This document shows, one piece after another, positions 13,101-22,654 of a stretch of 64,000 nucleotides of DNA. Below the pieces are notes generated by a model. That model saw only the letters and a program-made list of their open reading frames with translations. It made no database searches and was not told the origin of the DNA. The stretch is from Bretschneidera sinensis (taxonomy: Eukaryota; Streptophyta; Magnoliopsida; Brassicales; Akaniaceae). Numbering within the stretch: the stretch's first letter is position 1; the number at the start of each line of letters is the position of its first letter. The stretch spans positions 29,745,001-29,809,000 of the forward strand of contig CM043700.1 in the NCBI GenBank assembly GCA_023935145.1, in the 5' to 3' direction. Position numbers and translations under genes: made by a program.

Positions 13101-16100
13101 TTTGGGAACAAATGATAGGTTTATAAAACCTAAATAAACAGAATTTATAGAATAATCTGCTAGCCTCGCACTAGTAGGGTTATACTAGCCTCACACTAGC
13201 AGGATTCTAGGAATCACACCTAGGAAGAAAGCCCCACTTTCTAGAATTTCTTAATAAATTGAAATTCTGGAAAATCTTCATTAATGAAAAGAAACCCAAT
13301 TCAAAGTTTATATTAGTGCTCATCTGACTTAGACCTGGAGGACATACTTTGCCACAGTAATGTGAACAGTACTTTGCCACAGTAATGTGAACAGTACTTT
13401 GCTACAATGTTCTCCTAAAGTAGCCTAATACTTAAATTCCCACACGACTCAATGCCAATAACTAATAAATTAAAACCCCAAATTAAAAATGTTTTAATCC
13501 TAGGGTTTCTATAAAGTACTATTGGTGCAAGATTTAATTTATACATCAACCGAGGTTAAAGCTGGTTCGATTGGAACAGTACTTCTCTAGAAGGGTTTGG
13601 TAATGCCTCAACTAAAATGACTTTAATGATATGCCATTATAAATTTAAAGACACGAATTTAATCTAGCAAGTAATAAACAGAGTAAGCAACTAAAGTGAG
13701 AACAAACTCAATATATATATATATTGAAATATAGCACAATGTTGATACAATGTGTTTACAAGATTGATACCTCACAATACCAAGTACAGACCTCGAGCTT
13801 GTTGTAGCAGATGTTGAGTCTTCAATGTAACTCTAGCTTGACTTCGAGACAGGCATAGAACGGGGTGGAGAAGGGAAATTACAGCTATAGCTACGGTACA
13901 ACTACTCCTATTGATTGGAAAGTAAACAACGAGAAATTAAAGGCTTGAAAAGTTGCTATTTATAATGCTTCAGGTTTGGACAGTTGCGTTGATTCTTCCA
14001 AAGAGTCCCACGTTTCCACTTCTCCACGTCTTATAGATTAATTGCACTTAATACGCCACGTGTTGAAACTGTTACTTCACTATGTGAGTTGTATCTAATC
14101 ATGGTCATTTTTACCTTAGCCAAATTAAATACACGACCTTTGGTTTTATCTTCGATCCCTGAAAAGTCGGATTAGCGGTTATGTGTATTCGAGGTTGAGG
14201 CAAAATCTCGAGCTTACTAGCCTCAAGTCCTCGAGTTGAACTTTGTCTCGATGTTGACGCTCGAACTTCTCTTTTAAAGTTGTTATTTCGCAGGCTTTTT
14301 TGACGACTAAAGTCGTCTTATCTCATTTAATGCTTCTATCACGCCTATTTGCTTCCCGCCCCATTCTCTCAAACATGCTAGGGCCTTTACACGTGGCCCA
14401 ATCAGAGCATGCCACCACATTAAATTATTTTTGGTATAAACAAGTACATAGGTGAAAAGTTGGAAAGATACCATTAAAATAGATCACAAAATTGCCATAA
14501 CCATATGCTTATTGTTACCAGTATGCCGTGGCTCGAAGTACGCGTACAAGAACGTGGTACTTTACTCACCCATGTATGGTACATTGACAGTAGATTTAAA
14601 TGGTTTATTATGTATATGTATAAAATTGGGATGTTAGATGTTTTTATGAGTACAATTTAAATAGAGCTATGTGCGTATAATAGTTAAGATGATAAAATGA
14701 GTTTGATAAAATAGTAAAGTTAATAAACATAATATTAGAAAGCTTAAAATAAATAAAGTATGAGCATTCTTTTATTCCTTTCTTGTGTATAGATTTTTTT
14801 TTTCTCAATTTCTTAACTAAAAAGTTAGAAGAAAAATTTGAATTGCTAATTTTAGAGATTTGGTGCGTGAATGTACCAATGAATCAGAATGTAGGATTTG
14901 GATCACGGTTCCAAGAGGGGTATGGATCCTAGTAACTATCTGACAATTGACCAACCCCTGGCTGAATAAATTGATTAGTGAATACTCATATTGCTTCCTA
15001 CACCAAATGTTATGGAATCATTCAAGCCAATCTAGTTATCACATTACTGAAGTGATTACGTGGTATATGGTCAGCCATATCATTTATTAAGTATGATGGT
15101 CATCTAATCTCTTTTTTATCTCCATGTCTTACTGAGCCTCTTTTCAAGATTCAAGTATTCTATTTTCTTTCAATTCGTACTTAAGTGATATGAGTGAATT
15201 CCATTATCTTAGTATGTAAAGGTTTTGCACTAAGGGTCAATTTACCTCCATAGAATTCTCAGTTGATTGGTTTTGCAGAAGTGTTGTACTGAGACCTTTG
15301 ACTAGCTCTGGTATTCCTTTCAGTATTCTCCTTTGTTTTCAACTTTGATCCTTATTTATGGATGAGGGTAGTGGCGTTTAAACAGTTGTAGCTTGTATTT
15401 GCAATTTCCCATATTAATAATGGCCAAATGGACTTATTATTATCATATGTTTCTAGAGATTTTAACCCCTTTGGATTGAGAGATTGGGAATGAAACTGAA
15501 TGAAGGAGAAAGTTGGAAATCCCTTGTTTCGTTATTTGGGGAAGAGACAGAAGAATAAAAAGTGCAAGATTTCAATTTCTTTGGACCACTCTTCAACCAT
15601 TTACAAGTGGAGAGAGACTTGAAGAAATGAAGTGCAGTATTTTAATGATGGTGGATTGATCTACTCATAACAAACATTTTAGAGATGAACAAGAAAAACT
15701 TGAAGCCGAATGAATTTTCTTCCTTTTTATCCTCTCTTCAGGTCCAGACAAGAAAAACGTGCATTTTCCCCTTTTCTTTTCTTGTCTATTCTCTTTTTAT
15801 CTTCTCCTTTTCTCTACCCCATTACATATCCTTGTAAGAGTTGAAACATTATTTTTATTAATTTTTAATATATTTACTAATAATGTCATGCATATATTAT
15901 CTTTATTCTCGCTTAAGTTGCTGCACTCTGATATGATCTTCGGGTGTTTGACAGCCATTCGCTTTTGCTGTATTCTCGGATCAGCAGTCTGCAATAGCAG
16001 CAATGCATGCGCTGAATGTAAGAGCATCTAGTCAAACTTTCTCTCATAATATTTTGAAACTGTTCCTGAAAGTGGCTTGTAAAACCCTGAATATTATGGT

Positions 16101-19100
16101 TATTGCGGAGCTCCTTAAAGAGCATGCAGAGTCCTCTATCTATGGCTGGTGTTCTCTCTGGTTATGATTTTGAAAATTCATAGAATTCCAAAGCTAATTT
16201 TGAGCTATGATTCAGCTTTTACTTGTTGAGTTTCAGTGAATTATTATCCATTATTAAATGCGAAGAAAAATGCCAGTACCTCTGTCCGAAGCGCTAGAGA
16301 GAATATTAGCATATATGCCTGGTTCTCTGAAATTACCTTGGAGAATCAGAGGGCTACAATTGATTAGGGAAGGCAGATTTAACAATATTATGCAAGAGCA
16401 TTTAGTTCTGAACGTTGTTTACAGGGGATGGTGTTTGACCTTGAGAAGGGTTCAACTCTATATGTCGATCTTGCAAAGTCGAATTCCAGATCAAAGCGCT
16501 CAAGAACAGGTCTATTGTTTGTGATTTCTTCCTCCATGTTCTCAACTCATGGCTACTACTGTATCTGAACTAATTGGAAACCACTTTGTGTGCTCTTGTT
16601 GCTTATTTTAATTAGATGATGAATGGACTGACTCAGATAAGAAAGCTAGAGGATCCTTTTCAAGGAGTACGCCCGATTCTGGTAAGGTGATTGCATGTTA
16701 TCGCATAAAATGCAGGGAGCCTTCCTCCTGGAGCTCCTTGCACTAACAAATTTCTTTCAGTTTATTTTCCTGAATCAATGTATGTATAGTAATCGAATTC
16801 TCTCTCTCTCTCTCTCTCTCACTCTCAATATCATTATATTTCCTGATTTTAGCTGAGTTGTGCTTTTCTGATCTCTCACTTGGACTACAAATTAGTTACT
16901 TAGTCACATGGAGGACACATTCTTCTAAAAGCTCACATTGCACATGTTTTGCACGCTTGGGCACTAGCAGGTTTTGGCAGCGTTCACTTGCCTGGAATGA
17001 GTAATTCTGCTTACAACATGATTGGTTATCCATCTACACAAAGGTCATCTGCACTACCTAAGCACATCCTTGTTACTTGGAAGTGATTACTTTTAGTTCT
17101 CTTAGACCTTTTTCTTTTTCTTTTTAAATCTCCATGTGATTATTTTTAGCTGAAATGTCAAGGGCTTGGTAAAAGTAGTTAGTTACTGCATGCCCTATTT
17201 CCTGAAGTTGGAGAGTCATATTTGCCTTCATAAGTTATTGCTTCTATTCACCAAGAAACCTCATCTGGTTATTAAATTTTCCTATTCTTTTCGATCATTT
17301 AGTCATGGACAGTTTGATGCTGGAGCCGCAAATGAGATAGCAGCTGTGGAATTGGTAAGGCTTCTTATCTGAATTTCATTTTTAAGTTGATTTTAGTTCC
17401 TGTAAGTTGCTTACACATTTTCCTTCGTGTTCCAAGAACATTTTATTTGCCATTATAATGACACCGATGTTTACATTCTGTACTAATTACCAACTTATTT
17501 TGCCCTTTTGAACCTTATGTTTCACATTTTTTTTCTCTAGGATCAGTGGCGTACTTTTTTTTTTCTTTCAAATATCAACATTATCGTGGTTGCACTTGAT
17601 ATTAAATGTTTTATTTTGTAATTTTTTCCATTTAGAACCTATCGCATATGCTTAAGCTATAATTATTGAGCACCTTTGAAGAAGAATTTCTTCAAGTGAA
17701 ACATCTTTGTTGGCATACACATTCAAAGTTCAGATGGTTTTTGGCAATTCGCGTTATGTAGTCGTACTGGCCATTCAGACTGCTGAAGTATTTTAATTAC
17801 TTCCACAAGCAGTTTCCAGCTGGACTTTGGGTTAAATTTATCAGGGCCAATTTAGAGCTTCAAAATACTGGGGTGACAGAATATTGCATTTTTAATCATT
17901 CAAGTATGGCTTCAATAATGAACCTTACATCGGAGATAGGACACTAGAAACTTTTATGCGGCCACCAAAAGTCATTATATATTCCTTAAGCTACTTTAAA
18001 GACATTTGGTGGACTATTATATATTCTAGCCATTTTGTTCTGGAGAATCAGTTTTCTCCATTAAGTTCAGATGTACATTTACTCTTCAATTTTAATAACT
18101 TCAATGATCTTTCTTACACTGACAGAATAATTCTTCAGCGCCTCATGCTGCAGAAAATGTCACCCCATGTCCGACACTTTTTGTGGCTAATCTGGGGCCA
18201 AGTTGTACAGAGCAAGAGCTAATCCAAGTATTTTCAAGGTAATTCATATTAGTTTGTCATGTAAGTATGCGTGGGGTGTAATTTTCTGCTGATTCCTTTT
18301 GTCAGATGTCCTGGATTTTTGAAATTGAAGATGCAAAGCACATATGGGGCTCCAGTTGCATTTGTTGATTTTCAGGTACTAAATTTCTTTTTGGCTCCGT
18401 TTGTTTTACTGTAAATCATTGGTGGAAAATTTTTTCAATGTAAAATGATACTTTCATGTTGTTGATTGAGTATAAATTATTCTATATTGAAAACTATTTT
18501 ACACTAAAAGCTACTACCATTTTGAAGGAAAATGACTTATGAAAGTTTTCTTCTTCAGGAAGTGACTCTTTCTATTTAAAATGACTCGTTTTCCCACCTT
18601 CCTAAAGATTCTCTCTCACATATTACATCACATTATATCTCCCCTTACTACTTTCAACATTTTCTTACATTTACTTTTAGACTTCAACCAAACAAAGAAA
18701 ATTTAACTTGAAATTCATAATTTTACATTAAACTCATCTCATTTGAAATGAAAATGATTTTACATTGTAGTACCTTTTACATGGATACAAATAGAGCCTT
18801 GTTATTGTTGAATGCTCTTCCTCCCAGCCCCTTTTTTTTTCCAAAAGAATAAAAAGAAGAGAGAGAGAGATATAAAGGGGCCAGAACTACTACTTTTTTT
18901 AAGGAGGCCATCAACTTATTCCTTCTTTTCAGATTACACAATATGTTTCTGGTTATGCACGGCAATAGATGCTAAAATGGAGTCAGCACAAGGTGCAATG
19001 TCTACTTATGGGTATTTAGTTGTTCATTAGGGTAACTTGCATATGATTTTTAAGCTCTTGACAATTAACTATATAAATTTATTTTCTGGCAATTAACTGT

Positions 19101-20535
19101 ATGAAATATTGATCTTTGACAATGTCGTACCTGGTCAAGAGATGCTTTAAAAAACATGGCAAAATTCGCCTTGTAATTGTCTTTTTTTTCTTTGGGTAAC
19201 GTAGCTTTAAGTTGTCAATGGTTCCATTGCAATAATTAATTGAAGGAATAAAAAGACTAACCATATCATAAATTGAAAGTTAATTAGACGGAATCGGACA
19301 CTAGGTAGTCTGACATTGCTTAAATTTAATACTTGTGTGTAGGTAATTATAGTTAGGCGCCAAAAGCTTAAAGTTCATATGCCTCGTAATTTACCTTTTC
19401 CAGTTAAAAGCAGAGCCATAAATTTACATTACACCACATGATGTATGTAGATTGTTTATTGGTGCAATTATAGGAGCAAGCATTAACATTCAAAAATTTC
19501 AATTTATCTTTATGCTTTATCTGTGTTTGTTGCTTAATCCATGGCAAACCAGTAGACATTGTCTCATGTGGCGTAAAGAAGATAATTTTTTTTATTCATA
19601 CCTTCATAAAATATATGAGAAAAAAATAATTTTGTTTTTCAGTTTTGATTCCTTTGAGTGCCTAAAGTAATTTATTGATAAAACTGGTAGCAGTCATAGC
19701 TTATGGCGGTGCTAATCTTTTAGAATGTTTAGTAAGTTTTTGCTCTTTATCCCCCCTCCCCCCAAAAAAAAATAAAAAAAATAAAAGGAGTTCCTTGATT
19801 TTCTAATTGGCTTGTACCGCACCGTGTCTTACATAGTATCTAAAATGTTTTATAGCAAACAAATCAGTATATATCCCATTTTGTTGAGCCTTGCTGTGCA
19901 TTTTCATCTATCTTGTGCTCTAAATTATAATGATTGCAAGTTCTACTCCTCCCTGCTAGTATATAGTGCGGTCTTTTATATGGTATATAGTATATAGTAT
20001 CTAAAAAGTTTTATTACAAACAAATCAGTATATATCCCTTTTGTTGAGCCTTGCTGTGCATTTTCATCTATCTTGTGCTTTAAATTATAATGATTGCGAG
20101 TTCAACTCCTCCCTGCTAGTATATAGTACCATTTCCCATGTGATTTTTTATTTATTTAAAATTTGTCTTTTATACTGCTTGAGTGAAAAGAGTTTTCCAT
20201 GTGTGATTACCATCATAGTTGTAGGGAAAAAGAAAAGATATGACTGTGGGGCTGAGCCCTCTCGAGATTTATGGCGATGGTGAAGAAACGAGATATTTTA
20301 GGGCCTTTCTGTTTTTGCAGGATACTGCCTGTTCAACTGGGGCACTAAATAGTCTGCAAGGCACGATTCTATACTCATCACCTGCTGGGGAGGGCATGCG
20401 TTTGGAGTATCCTTTAGAGATGCGTTTTTGCTTTTTGTTGCCTTCTTTGGTTTTGTTAATCTTTTAAAGTTTTTGCTTAATGAGCAATCCAGATATGCGA
20501 AATCACGGATGGGAATGCGTAGGAAGGCGAAGTAA
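4161..20535 (+). CDS. RNA-binding protein with two RRM domains (plant Scw1/Whi3-like family), 10 coding exons
   Basis: Coding exons: 4161-4556, 15955-16017, 16425-16509, 16616-16681, 16971-17043, 17303-17354, 18126-18238, 18306-18375, 20321-20406, 20493-20535. All are bounded by GT/AG, phases agree, and they give 1047 nt (348 residues plus TAA). Residues 20-75 are proline-rich. RRM1 is about 94-170 (RNP2 TLFVAGMP, RNP1-like PFAFAVF right after intron 1). A polar stretch (about 171-250) separates it from RRM2, about 262-338 (RNP2 LFVANL, RNP1 position GAPVAFVDF). The basic tail ends MGMRRKAK. I chose the ATG at 4161 over the in-frame ATG at 4071 because the extra 30 residues are low in proline and look like leader. 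The domain layout matches plant proteins annotated as cell wall integrity protein Scw1-like; the role, binding mRNA, is inferred from the family. Introns 1 and 3 have weak donors (GTTCGA, GTCTAT), and the last intron is U12-type. No promoter element is clear. Confidence 0.88.
5030..5960 (+). pseudogene. LINE (L1-type) ORF2 3' fragment with RT zinc-binding region
   Basis: Broken frames read like the end of plant L1 ORF2: a segment resembling GRGAHGVRVWK, then ATRIWNGIRCGDA, then a zinc-binding-like stretch (SFICKERAKSVSHLLLDD near 5665-5722) and NRRAFDSEER near 5890-5920. Many stops and frameshifts. It has the same strand as the host gene. A likely continuation lies beyond the TIR element (about 7488-7640), including a 3'-UTR-like sequence, which would mean the TIR element landed in this LINE. 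No 5' part is present, as is usual for truncated LINE insertions. Confidence 0.7.
5964..7328. mobile_element. Non-autonomous TIR DNA transposon (MITE-like), about 1.37 kb
   Basis: The left end CCGGTTTGGTTCG (5964-5976) is matched in inverted orientation by CGAACCAAACGGG (7316-7328), 12 of 13 positions. No transposase frame is present. TTA occurs close outside both ends, so a TTA-type target duplication is possible but not certain. The interior contains a 42-bp direct repeat and AG/CT-rich low-complexity sequence near 6940-7030. Superfamily is not assigned. Confidence 0.55.
6629..6712. repeat. 42-bp direct tandem duplication
   Basis: Two consecutive copies (6629-6670 and 6671-6712) of a unit beginning TTATTGATGATAAAAATCAT; they appear identical, so the duplication is recent. 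Confidence 0.9.
7170..7487. repeat. Tandem duplication of the right end of the TIR element, about 158 bp
   Basis: The segment ending at 7328 recurs, diverged, up to about 7487; both include TCTGGCCCTTAATTT and AGCGGGATTAAATTAGT. The outer copy ends GAACCAAAAGGG, a decayed second terminus. The element therefore has a doubled right end. Confidence 0.75.
8535..8926 (+). repeat. LTR1 of the Copia-like tandem set
   Basis: Starts TGATGCAG and shares its first 250 bp closely with LTR2 (TATTTCCTTTTATGTTAGAG, ATATAAGCACCTTATTATG). The last third has diverged. The probable end is GGCATTA at 8926, next to a decayed primer site GTACCAGAG. Confidence 0.7.
9072..9340 (+). pseudogene. Captured PTB-like RRM segment in int1
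   Basis: With a frameshift, this stretch reads DLLVTVHHVLSPITEDVFYQ, then VFGPFGHVKKISLF, then EFQALVRCY, then AKTKLDGWSIY, then YQLEIKYSTF. The order and spacing follow an RRM of plant polypyrimidine-tract-binding proteins (family pattern: LLVT(I/V)HHMLYP, VLHQVFSPxGFVEKI, FQAL(I/V)QY, LxGRxIY, LxIxYS). There are two in-frame stops and one frameshift. It is a decayed copy of a host-like coding sequence inside an LTR element, with no introns visible. The assignment is from remembered family motifs, not alignment. Confidence 0.6.
9357..9608 (+). CDS. Short open frame of int1, unknown retroelement protein
   Basis: Open for 83 codons (begins MKQQVEATFTKTSINLDS), acidic, ending ...LSYIDFVFRH. 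It resembles the frame in int2 (shared VEATFTKT/VEVAFTKT, EVVS, YIDFV). No domain recognised. It directly follows the PTB-like segment and may be the C-terminal part of the same old fusion frame. The protein is probably not functional. Confidence 0.4.
   Translation: MKQQVEATFTKTSINLDSIQDEFEVVSPIHIDFVKKEQIIEESSIIYCEDVLVKSLQNEQGQSQDEGKICARDLSYIDFVFRH
9656..10091 (+). repeat. LTR2 of the Copia-like tandem set
   Basis: TGATGCAG...CTGCATCA, 436 bp, with perfect 8-bp inverted ends, a polypurine tract upstream and a primer site downstream. It can therefore serve as 3' LTR of the left unit and 5' LTR of the right unit. A TATA-like ATATAAGC sits at about 9836. Confidence 0.8.
10785..10975 (+). pseudogene. 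Captured PTB-like RRM segment in int2
   Basis: Homologous to the int1 segment but shorter: SRVLLVTVHDVLYP, then after a gap and a frame change FQALVQYCLHQYAIWAKTMF and GCCIYDR. The middle (VFSPxG...) is deleted. The LYP after VLLVTVH agrees better with the PTB family than int1 does, so both copies descend from one captured segment and decayed independently. Confidence 0.55.
10973..11413 (+). CDS. Open frame of int2, unknown retroelement protein, 146 codons
   Basis: Begins MQQLITRATQLVEVAFTKTF. The middle is acidic and polar (SIHDKTKYEVVS, SIESLQSEDN), then IPYIDFVLPLWFD and a basic end (LRHFKTQGRVFFQRG) running into the polypurine tract. It matches the int1 frame in layout and is longer. The ending resembles C-termini of other short plant retroelement frames that run into the PPT. 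No catalytic motif. Function unknown. Confidence 0.45.
   Translation: MQQLITRATQLVEVAFTKTFTHQDSIHDKTKYEVVSLFQEHLEGQAQVIDDGFKSQELLNVSIESLQSEDNRCQNKDANMCVLEIPYIDFVLPLWFDAPMISLLIRIEDTTSKKFQGFIIRLRPSIVLILRHFKTQGRVFFQRGIE
11411..11700 (+). repeat. LTR3 of the Copia-like tandem set, diverged
   Basis: Begins TAATGCAG after a purine tract and keeps the TATATAAGAGCC and CTCTTGTTTCCTTTGA-type blocks of LTR2. The end is approximate. It is more diverged from LTR2 than LTR1 is, so the right unit may be a separate, older insertion. Confidence 0.55.
12133..12432 (-). pseudogene. C-terminal frame of the degenerate minus-strand element
   Basis: 99 codons, highly charged (VNAKKEEAREPAKANREVEE), then SVIDFVIPASKFEKMEDLTL. 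The IDFVxP block recalls the YIDFVLP of the + strand Copia-like frames, suggesting related C-terminal modules in both families. No known domain. Confidence 0.4.
12582..12953 (-). pseudogene. Retrotransposon gag fragment
   Basis: 123 codons open on the minus strand: MEELVMRFKEHIRPREIQDD at the start, then NHWLYSSLQDNHSMIDYAC and LTITQFKNRLRSEIQEFSDE, LGQAIAFE. This pattern (W, FK..L, L..E...) resembles the retrotransposon gag capsid region. There is no zinc knuckle. It lies just inside the primer site, where gag should be. Confidence 0.55.
13036..13548 (-). repeat. 5' LTR of the degenerate minus-strand element
   Basis: On the minus strand it runs TGATGTATAAATT...CCTACATCAATA, about 513 bp, with the Met-type primer site TGGCATCAGAGC directly after it (plus-strand 13024-13035). 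It contains a 22-bp internal direct repeat (ACTTTGCCACAGTAATGTGA, twice near 13350-13395). Confidence 0.65.
13549..14420 (-). repeat. Possible minus-strand solo LTR or repeat fragment
   Basis: Moderate GC, no coding pattern. On the minus strand a TATA-like box (TTATAAATAGCAAC, about 13950-13965) and a polyA-like region are arranged as in an LTR, and the segment abuts the previous element. I could not find paired ends or a target duplication, so the call is weak. Confidence 0.3.
16797..16825. repeat. CT microsatellite in intron 4
   Basis: Continuous TC dinucleotides, about 12 repeats, between exons 4 and 5. Confidence 0.9.
18384..18775. repeat. Possible MITE remnant in intron 8
   Basis: Starts GGCTCCGTTTGTTTTACTG and holds internally inverted ATTTTACATTG/CAATGTAAAAT pieces, with CCAAACAAAG near the right side. 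This recalls hAT-type MITE ends, but clean terminal repeats and a target duplication are not visible. Confidence 0.3.
19833..20128. repeat. 161-bp tandem duplication in intron 8
   Basis: Copy 1 (19833-19993) and copy 2 (19994 to about 20128) share ATAGTATCTAAAA, GTTGAGCCTTGCTGTGCATT and CTCCCTGCTAGTATATAGT. Only a few substitutions separate them. It enlarges the intron before exon 9 and does not touch the splice sites. Confidence 0.85.
20407..20492 (+). other. U12-type (minor spliceosome) intron, GT-AG subtype, 86 nt
   Basis: The donor reads GTATCCTTT, the U12 consensus rather than a U2 donor. Upstream of the acceptor, TTGCTTAAT resembles the U12 branch site (consensus near TTCCTTAAC), placing the likely branch A about 12 nt from the AG, within the narrow U12 spacing. 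No long pyrimidine tract precedes the acceptor. Splicing here joins a split Glu codon and gives ...RLEYAKSRMGMRR, an uninterrupted C-terminus. Not splicing leaves a frame that ends in the intron. Intron type is inferred from motifs; there is no transcript evidence. Confidence 0.82.
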
Positions 20536-21907
20536 CTATAAATGATATCAAGGAGGCATTGCCCTTTTCTGGTTCACCTGTCAAATTTATTGTTATAAGA
20601 TTTGCATTTTCTTTCGTTGAATCAAACATTATTTTCAACTCATAATATTAAGGTTGAAACTTGAAAGCATATCTAGGATACAAGAGCGCATAGTGGGAGT
20701 GTGAAAACGTTGATTTTCATATAATATTAAGGTCCAAAGCATCTCTAGAGCATTTGTATATTTAATAATATAAAATATACAATTTCCTTTACATATCTTT
20801 TTATGTAAAAAATTGAGTAATTTTTTTATATGATATAAGTTATTATTGATTTCAATTGAAATATATAATAAAAGGAAGCAAGTTGTTAAGCGGTTTGGCA
20901 TCAACGTTAGACATAGATGTATGTTCAGGTGATTCACTTAAAATTGGCGCATTATACCGTTTTTACTAAAAATATTTATAAAACAATGCGTTTAGTGATA
21001 TAAAAACTCATTCAATAGTAAAGCAAAAACATTCAATGGTATTTTTTATTATAAAAATATTGTTTTATCAATGAATGTAATTTTTTTTAATCATTAAATA
21101 TATTGTTTTATCAGTAAATGTATTTAATGAGGTATGTTGCCTCATTTTTAAAATTTTAAATTGGTATTCTAACCAACTCATTTTTAGCCAAGGGGTAATC
21201 TTATGGTTGTAACAAAAAATGTGGTTGTTAATATACTTCTGGTATTAAAACTCACGCTTGTCAGCTTTTAAAAAACTAGGCGTAATAACATGTGTCGGCG
21301 TACCTGAATAGTTGCGTTGGCATGATAATAGTTAAATGTGGTATTTTAAGTCAATGTTGGTATTTTAAGTCAATGTTATCAAAAGAATGGTGAGAATCTG
21401 ATGGGTCAACTTGACGTATGTTACATCTGGGATTAACCTATTTATTGTATTATAACAACCTGATAATAGAAGAATCTATTATGTCATTGTTCAAGGGATG
21501 CCATTGTATTACAAGTGTATAAATATTAAGAGAATAAGTTAGGCCATTAATTAGGAATATTTGTATAGATCTTTTGTAACTGGTAATTATGGATATCAGA
21601 GATTATAAGAAGGGAGTGAGCCCAAGGTAAAAGGTATATTCAATTCGGCAAAATCCCTCGGTTTTATGTTTCTTTATTCTCTGATCTTGTTCTTGTCAGA
21701 CGTAACTTCTAGTAAGAATTTTTTTTGAAAGTTATTGGAAAATAACGTCAACGCCAAACACAAGTTTGGTTGATGTAAATGAAAAATATTTTCCCAACTT
21801 TTGAAGGACAAAATTATGCTGAGGGGATAAAACCTACTGAGGCAAAGCATAATTAAAACTCTACTAACTTGCAGAAAGTTTTAGCAATCTTCTTTTGGTT
21901 GCGTTTG
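20536..21907 (+). other. 3' flank of the RRM gene
   Basis: The first few hundred bases should hold the 3' UTR; I see no single clear polyadenylation signal. From 20940 the sequence is AT-rich. A short direct repeat (GGTATTTTAAGTCAATGTT twice, 21342-21379) is present. The part 21380-21720 has an LTR-like look (GTATAAATATTAAG) but no paired ends that I can identify. Confidence 0.4.
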
Positions 21908-21912
21908 AGAGT

Positions 21913-22423
21913 TGTTGATACCGAAAATCTGCATGGAATACGAACGGTTGAAAAGCGGAACCTGCGTGCACAAAAACCAGAAATCTGAAGGAGTTGTCGG
22001 AGGTCCAGAGGGGTTATGCTTCTGGGGAAACTCTTCGATGCCTAAGTTAGAATAGGTCTTAAGAAATATGAAAGCTGGAGAGTAGAGAGTATTTGTTGTG
22101 TGTACCTTATAAGTGTGAGAGGCCCCTTATAGAGTGTTGGGAGGTAAGAGTCTTGATGAGATCTTATTTGCTGATGAGATAGAATTTCTTTAAATTTTGA
22201 GTTATCCTGATAGGATTAGTGCTTGTTTGGAGATAAGACTGAGCTTATCCTTGGGTTGGAGTCTTGTAATAGGATTAGGGTTCTGGTGTGAAAGTACCGT
22301 TATGCCCTTTTCCATGTGTCCTTGTCTGATTAGTCACTTGTCTTTCTTGCAAAATTACCCTTTTGCCTTTGAAAGGTGCCACGTGTCGCTATATCATTAG
22401 ACAATGAAAATTCCCCTACATCG
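21913..22423 (-). repeat. Tat 3' LTR
   Basis: On the minus strand this runs CGATGTAGGGG...GGTATCAACA. It matches the right LTR along its whole length (shared GGAATACGAACG-like, TGCCTAAGTTAGAATA, TTGCAAAATTACCCTTTT blocks). The first bases changed from the expected TGATG to CGATG. Confidence 0.85.
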
Positions 22424-22445
22424 GATGTTCCCCCACTTCCTTGAG
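22424..22445 (-). other. Tat polypurine tract
   Basis: On the minus strand AAGGAAGTGGGGGAAC abuts the 3' LTR, where plus-strand priming would start. Confidence 0.7.
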
Positions 22446-22654
22446 GGCAGTTGTACAGTTAAGGAAGAAGTTAGTGAGATGGGTGCTTGGTATGTGGTTA
22501 CCAAGGCTTAGTATGTTATGCTCGATATGTGTTGGTCGAGGTTTTGTGTGAGTGCTTGGCATGTGTTGGCAGAGGTTTGGTGCATCCTATTCAGTGTTTG
22601 AGCGTGGCCTGATGTGCTTGGTAGGATGTAGTCGAGTGATGAAGACAAGGCTTT

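Larger units (their letters stand above)
11870..13548 (-). mobile_element. Degenerate minus-strand LTR element with gag remnant
   Basis: The right LTR (13036-13548) is followed on the minus strand by a primer site TGGCATCAGAGC. The left side (about 11870-12047) repeats the LTR's U3 part, including GAACAGTACTTTGCTACA and AATGCCAATAACTAATAAA. Between them lie two minus-strand frames, listed below. No protease, RT or integrase. The left boundary is uncertain because the left LTR is decayed. Confidence 0.6.
4557..15954 (+). other. Intron 1 of the RRM gene, 11.4 kb, expanded by transposable elements
   Basis: The donor is CAG|GTTCGA and the acceptor is ACAG|CCATTC. Most of the length is explained by a LINE fragment, a TIR element, three Copia-like LTRs with two internal regions, a minus-strand LTR element and a probable solo LTR, listed separately. 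Stretches 7640-8534 and 14421-15954 are AT-rich with no coding pattern or element that I recognise. The intron falls inside RRM1, so correct removal is essential for the protein. Confidence 0.8.

Noticed and set aside
16258..16524. 88-codon open frame across exon 3
   Set aside because: It reads the exon in another phase and includes intron sequence; the spliced frame fits RRM1.
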